Shown: one piece after another, positions 43,156 through 44,426 of the stretch
How the letters are laid out: the number at the start of each line of letters is the position of its first letter
Position numbering within the stretch: position 1 is the stretch's first letter
Source of the DNA: a virus
IMG/VR virus record: IMGVR_UViG_3300014050_000050
Coordinates: 1-44,426 of that record
DNA: 44,426 nt
Direction: 5' to 3' (one strand)
Notes under the pieces: generated by a model
What the model was told of the DNA's origin: nothing
Databases searched by the model: none
The model's input: the letters and a program-made list of their open reading frames with translations, nothing else
Position numbers and translations under genes: made by a program

Positions 43156-43230
43156 AAAATATACTTAAAATATTTATGTTATCCTTTTTCTGTAGTACCA
43201 TCCACAAACCATCCCAGTAAAAGGAATGAA

Positions 43231-43380
43231 ATGTCAGAAATTGAAGAAACCGTAGAAGTTGCTGAGTTCGAGGCTGAAGAGGTAGAAGCTGAAGAGGTAG
43301 AAGCCGAAGAGGCTGCTATAGAGGGCGACGACGACGTTGAAGCTGACGATGTTGACGCTGAAGAGGCCGACGCAGAGTAA
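43231..43380 (+). CDS. Extremely acidic small protein
   Basis: 49 residues, about half Glu and Asp, with repeats of 'AEEVE' (VEVAEFEAEEVEAEEVEAEE). AAAAGGAATGAA precedes ATG at 43231. DNA-mimic proteins of phages are acidic and small, but many acidic repeats are simply disordered. Confidence 0.6.
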   Translation: MSEIEETVEVAEFEAEEVEAEEVEAEEAAIEGDDDVEADDVDAEEADAE

Positions 43381-43392
43381 CTACATAAAAAA

Positions 43393-43427
43393 AATAAAGG
43401 AGACAATTACGTCTCCTTTATTTTTTT
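43393..43427 (+). terminator. Bidirectional terminator
   Basis: Stem AATAAAGGAGAC/GTCTCCTTTATT with T-runs on both strands. It ends the acidic-protein gene and the convergent RNR gene. Confidence 0.92.
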
Positions 43428-43439
43428 GTTTATTTTAGA

Positions 43440-44426
43440 TTATCTACTCACGGTCGCCGAGGCGTTCGACTCGTAGCTCGTGTTGGTCGACTCGAAGAAG
43501 TTGACCAACTGCAGAGTGTCGTTGGCAGCAGCCATCCACTTAGCGGGGTTAGTCACATTGTAGTGAGTACCAAACCCAAGCTCCTCAAGACGTCGGTCAG
43601 CTAGATACTTGGTGTACTGCGTTGCGTAGTCTGCGTTGAGTCCGAGGATCCCGTTCGGGAACTGGTCCTTGTTGTAGGCGGTCTCCATATCTACAGCGTC
43701 AAGAATCATCTGCTTGATCTCGGCAGCAAACTCTTCAGTAACGATCTCCGGGTTTTCATCAAGAATTGTTACAACGAGGTTTACACCAAACTTGAGGTGC
43801 AGCGACTCGTCACGGACAATCCAGTCAACAAGTGAACCGAAGTTGCGCAGCAGGTTGCGCTGACGGAACGACAACGCGACCATGAAGCCCGAGTAGAACC
43901 AGATACCTTCCATGATGACCGAGTAGGCCACAAGGTTGCGAACAAAGTCCTGCTTGCCCTCTATAGTCTCGATGTCGAGAGTTTCTTCGGTCATGCGCTT
44001 GATGAACTTGACCTCGAAGTCTTCCTTAGCCTTGATACTAGGGACCGAAACGTGTTGATTGTAGATTTCTGTACGATCTACCGGGAACGTTTCGAGAACG
44101 TACTCGAACGACATGCAGTGGTTGGCTTCTTCCCACATCTGCTTGGCGAGGTACAGGTGCGCCTCAGGAGCATTCAGATATGGGTAGACACCAAATGCCA
44201 GAGCCTTATTCACAATCAGCTCAGAGGGGTTGAAGAACGACATTAAAAATGTAATGGCGTGTTGCTCTTCCTCTGTCATCTTCTTGAAGTCTGCGATGTC
44301 CTCACCGAGCTGAATTTCGTTGGGGAACCAGGTGTTTGCCACAGCCTGGTCGTACAGGTCCATAGCCCACTGATATTTAACTGGCTTGAGGAGGAGGCCC
44401 TCCTGGATTCCTTTTCCGAGGATTCC
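43440..44426 (-). CDS. nrdB: Ribonucleotide reductase beta chain, partial (start beyond right edge)
   Basis: 329 codons visible; the start lies outside the window. The first visible residues read GILGKGIQEGLLLKPVKYQW. Metal ligands are in place: Glu in 'NPSELIVNKAL', Glu-x-x-His in 'EEANHCMSF', Glu in 'VIMEGIWFY', and Glu-x-x-His in 'RDESLH'. Four residues after the first His, where class Ia/Ib has the radical Tyr, there is Phe, as in class Ic (Mn/Fe) enzymes. It makes dNTP precursors with the alpha chain, presumably encoded just beyond the edge. Confidence 0.93.
   Translation of the reverse strand, partial: GILGKGIQEGLLLKPVKYQWAMDLYDQAVANTWFPNEIQLGEDIADFKKMTEEEQHAITFLMSFFNPSELIVNKALAFGVYPYLNAPEAHLYLAKQMWEEANHCMSFEYVLETFPVDRTEIYNQHVSVPSIKAKEDFEVKFIKRMTEETLDIETIEGKQDFVRNLVAYSVIMEGIWFYSGFMVALSFRQRNLLRNFGSLVDWIVRDESLHLKFGVNLVVTILDENPEIVTEEFAAEIKQMILDAVDMETAYNKDQFPNGILGLNADYATQYTKYLADRRLEELGFGTHYNVTNPAKWMAAANDTLQLVNFFESTNTSYESNASATVSR

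Overview
The window looks like part of the genome of a large tailed bacteriophage of an actinobacterium. The phage hallmarks are a terminase large subunit, a portal protein, cell-wall lysis genes, and very dense, mostly overlapping short genes. The host guess rests on a WhiB-family regulator, DUF2637 and DUF7455 proteins, a 'gene product 88' protein, frequent GTG starts, and many genes whose ATG lies exactly where transcription should begin (leaderless mRNA, common in actinobacteria). The left part is visibly GC-rich and the part beyond about 24 kb is progressively AT-richer. Host genus and phage cluster cannot be fixed from sequence alone.

Layout. 1-7.25 kb (minus strand): terminase large subunit interrupted by an intein in its Walker A motif and running off the left edge, an HTH protein, the portal protein, a DUF1360 membrane protein, hypotheticals, a second HTH protein, a peptidoglycan-binding protein, a DNA adenine methyltransferase and two tiny membrane proteins. 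7.3-15.3 kb (minus): an array of about 18 very small genes, nearly all in their own transcription unit with a TTGCGC-17/18-TANNNT promoter, usually a stem-loop starting at the predicted first transcribed base, a purine-rich ribosome site and an intrinsic terminator. One unit encodes no protein and is a strong small-RNA candidate with two C-rich hairpin loops complementary to G-rich leaders in the same array. 15.4-19.8 kb (minus): micro-proteins, single-strand DNA-binding protein, a DprA-like protein and an Api92-like protein. 19.9-23.4 kb (minus): a MoxR ATPase plus VWA/zincin pair with an unknown upstream partner. 23.4-34.5 kb (minus): zinc-ribbon proteins, a gp88 protein, a CHAP-like endolysin relative without its cysteine, a possible terminase small subunit, an HNH nuclease, an iteron-bearing gap, a degenerate HAD-like protein, a membrane-anchored M23 peptidase and a DUF2637 membrane protein. 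At 34.5 kb a divergent promoter region switches transcription.

34.6-43.4 kb (mostly plus): a third HTH paralogue, a glycosyltransferase, eight tandem paralogues sharing an 'RERI' helix and a variable Cys/His centre, dCMP deaminase, a PP-loop ATPase, WhiB (minus), DUF7455, thioredoxin (minus), a large Cys-containing phage protein and a very acidic peptide. 43.4 kb to the right edge (minus): ribonucleotide reductase beta chain with Phe in the radical-tyrosine position.

Together the named genes suggest DNA packaging, host-wall attack, ssDNA handling and recombination, nucleotide supply (RNR, dCMP deaminase, thioredoxin) and regulation of the host. Most small proteins have no recognisable function. 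The most novel-looking element is the array of self-contained transcription units with 5'-terminal hairpins and the embedded C-rich small RNA.
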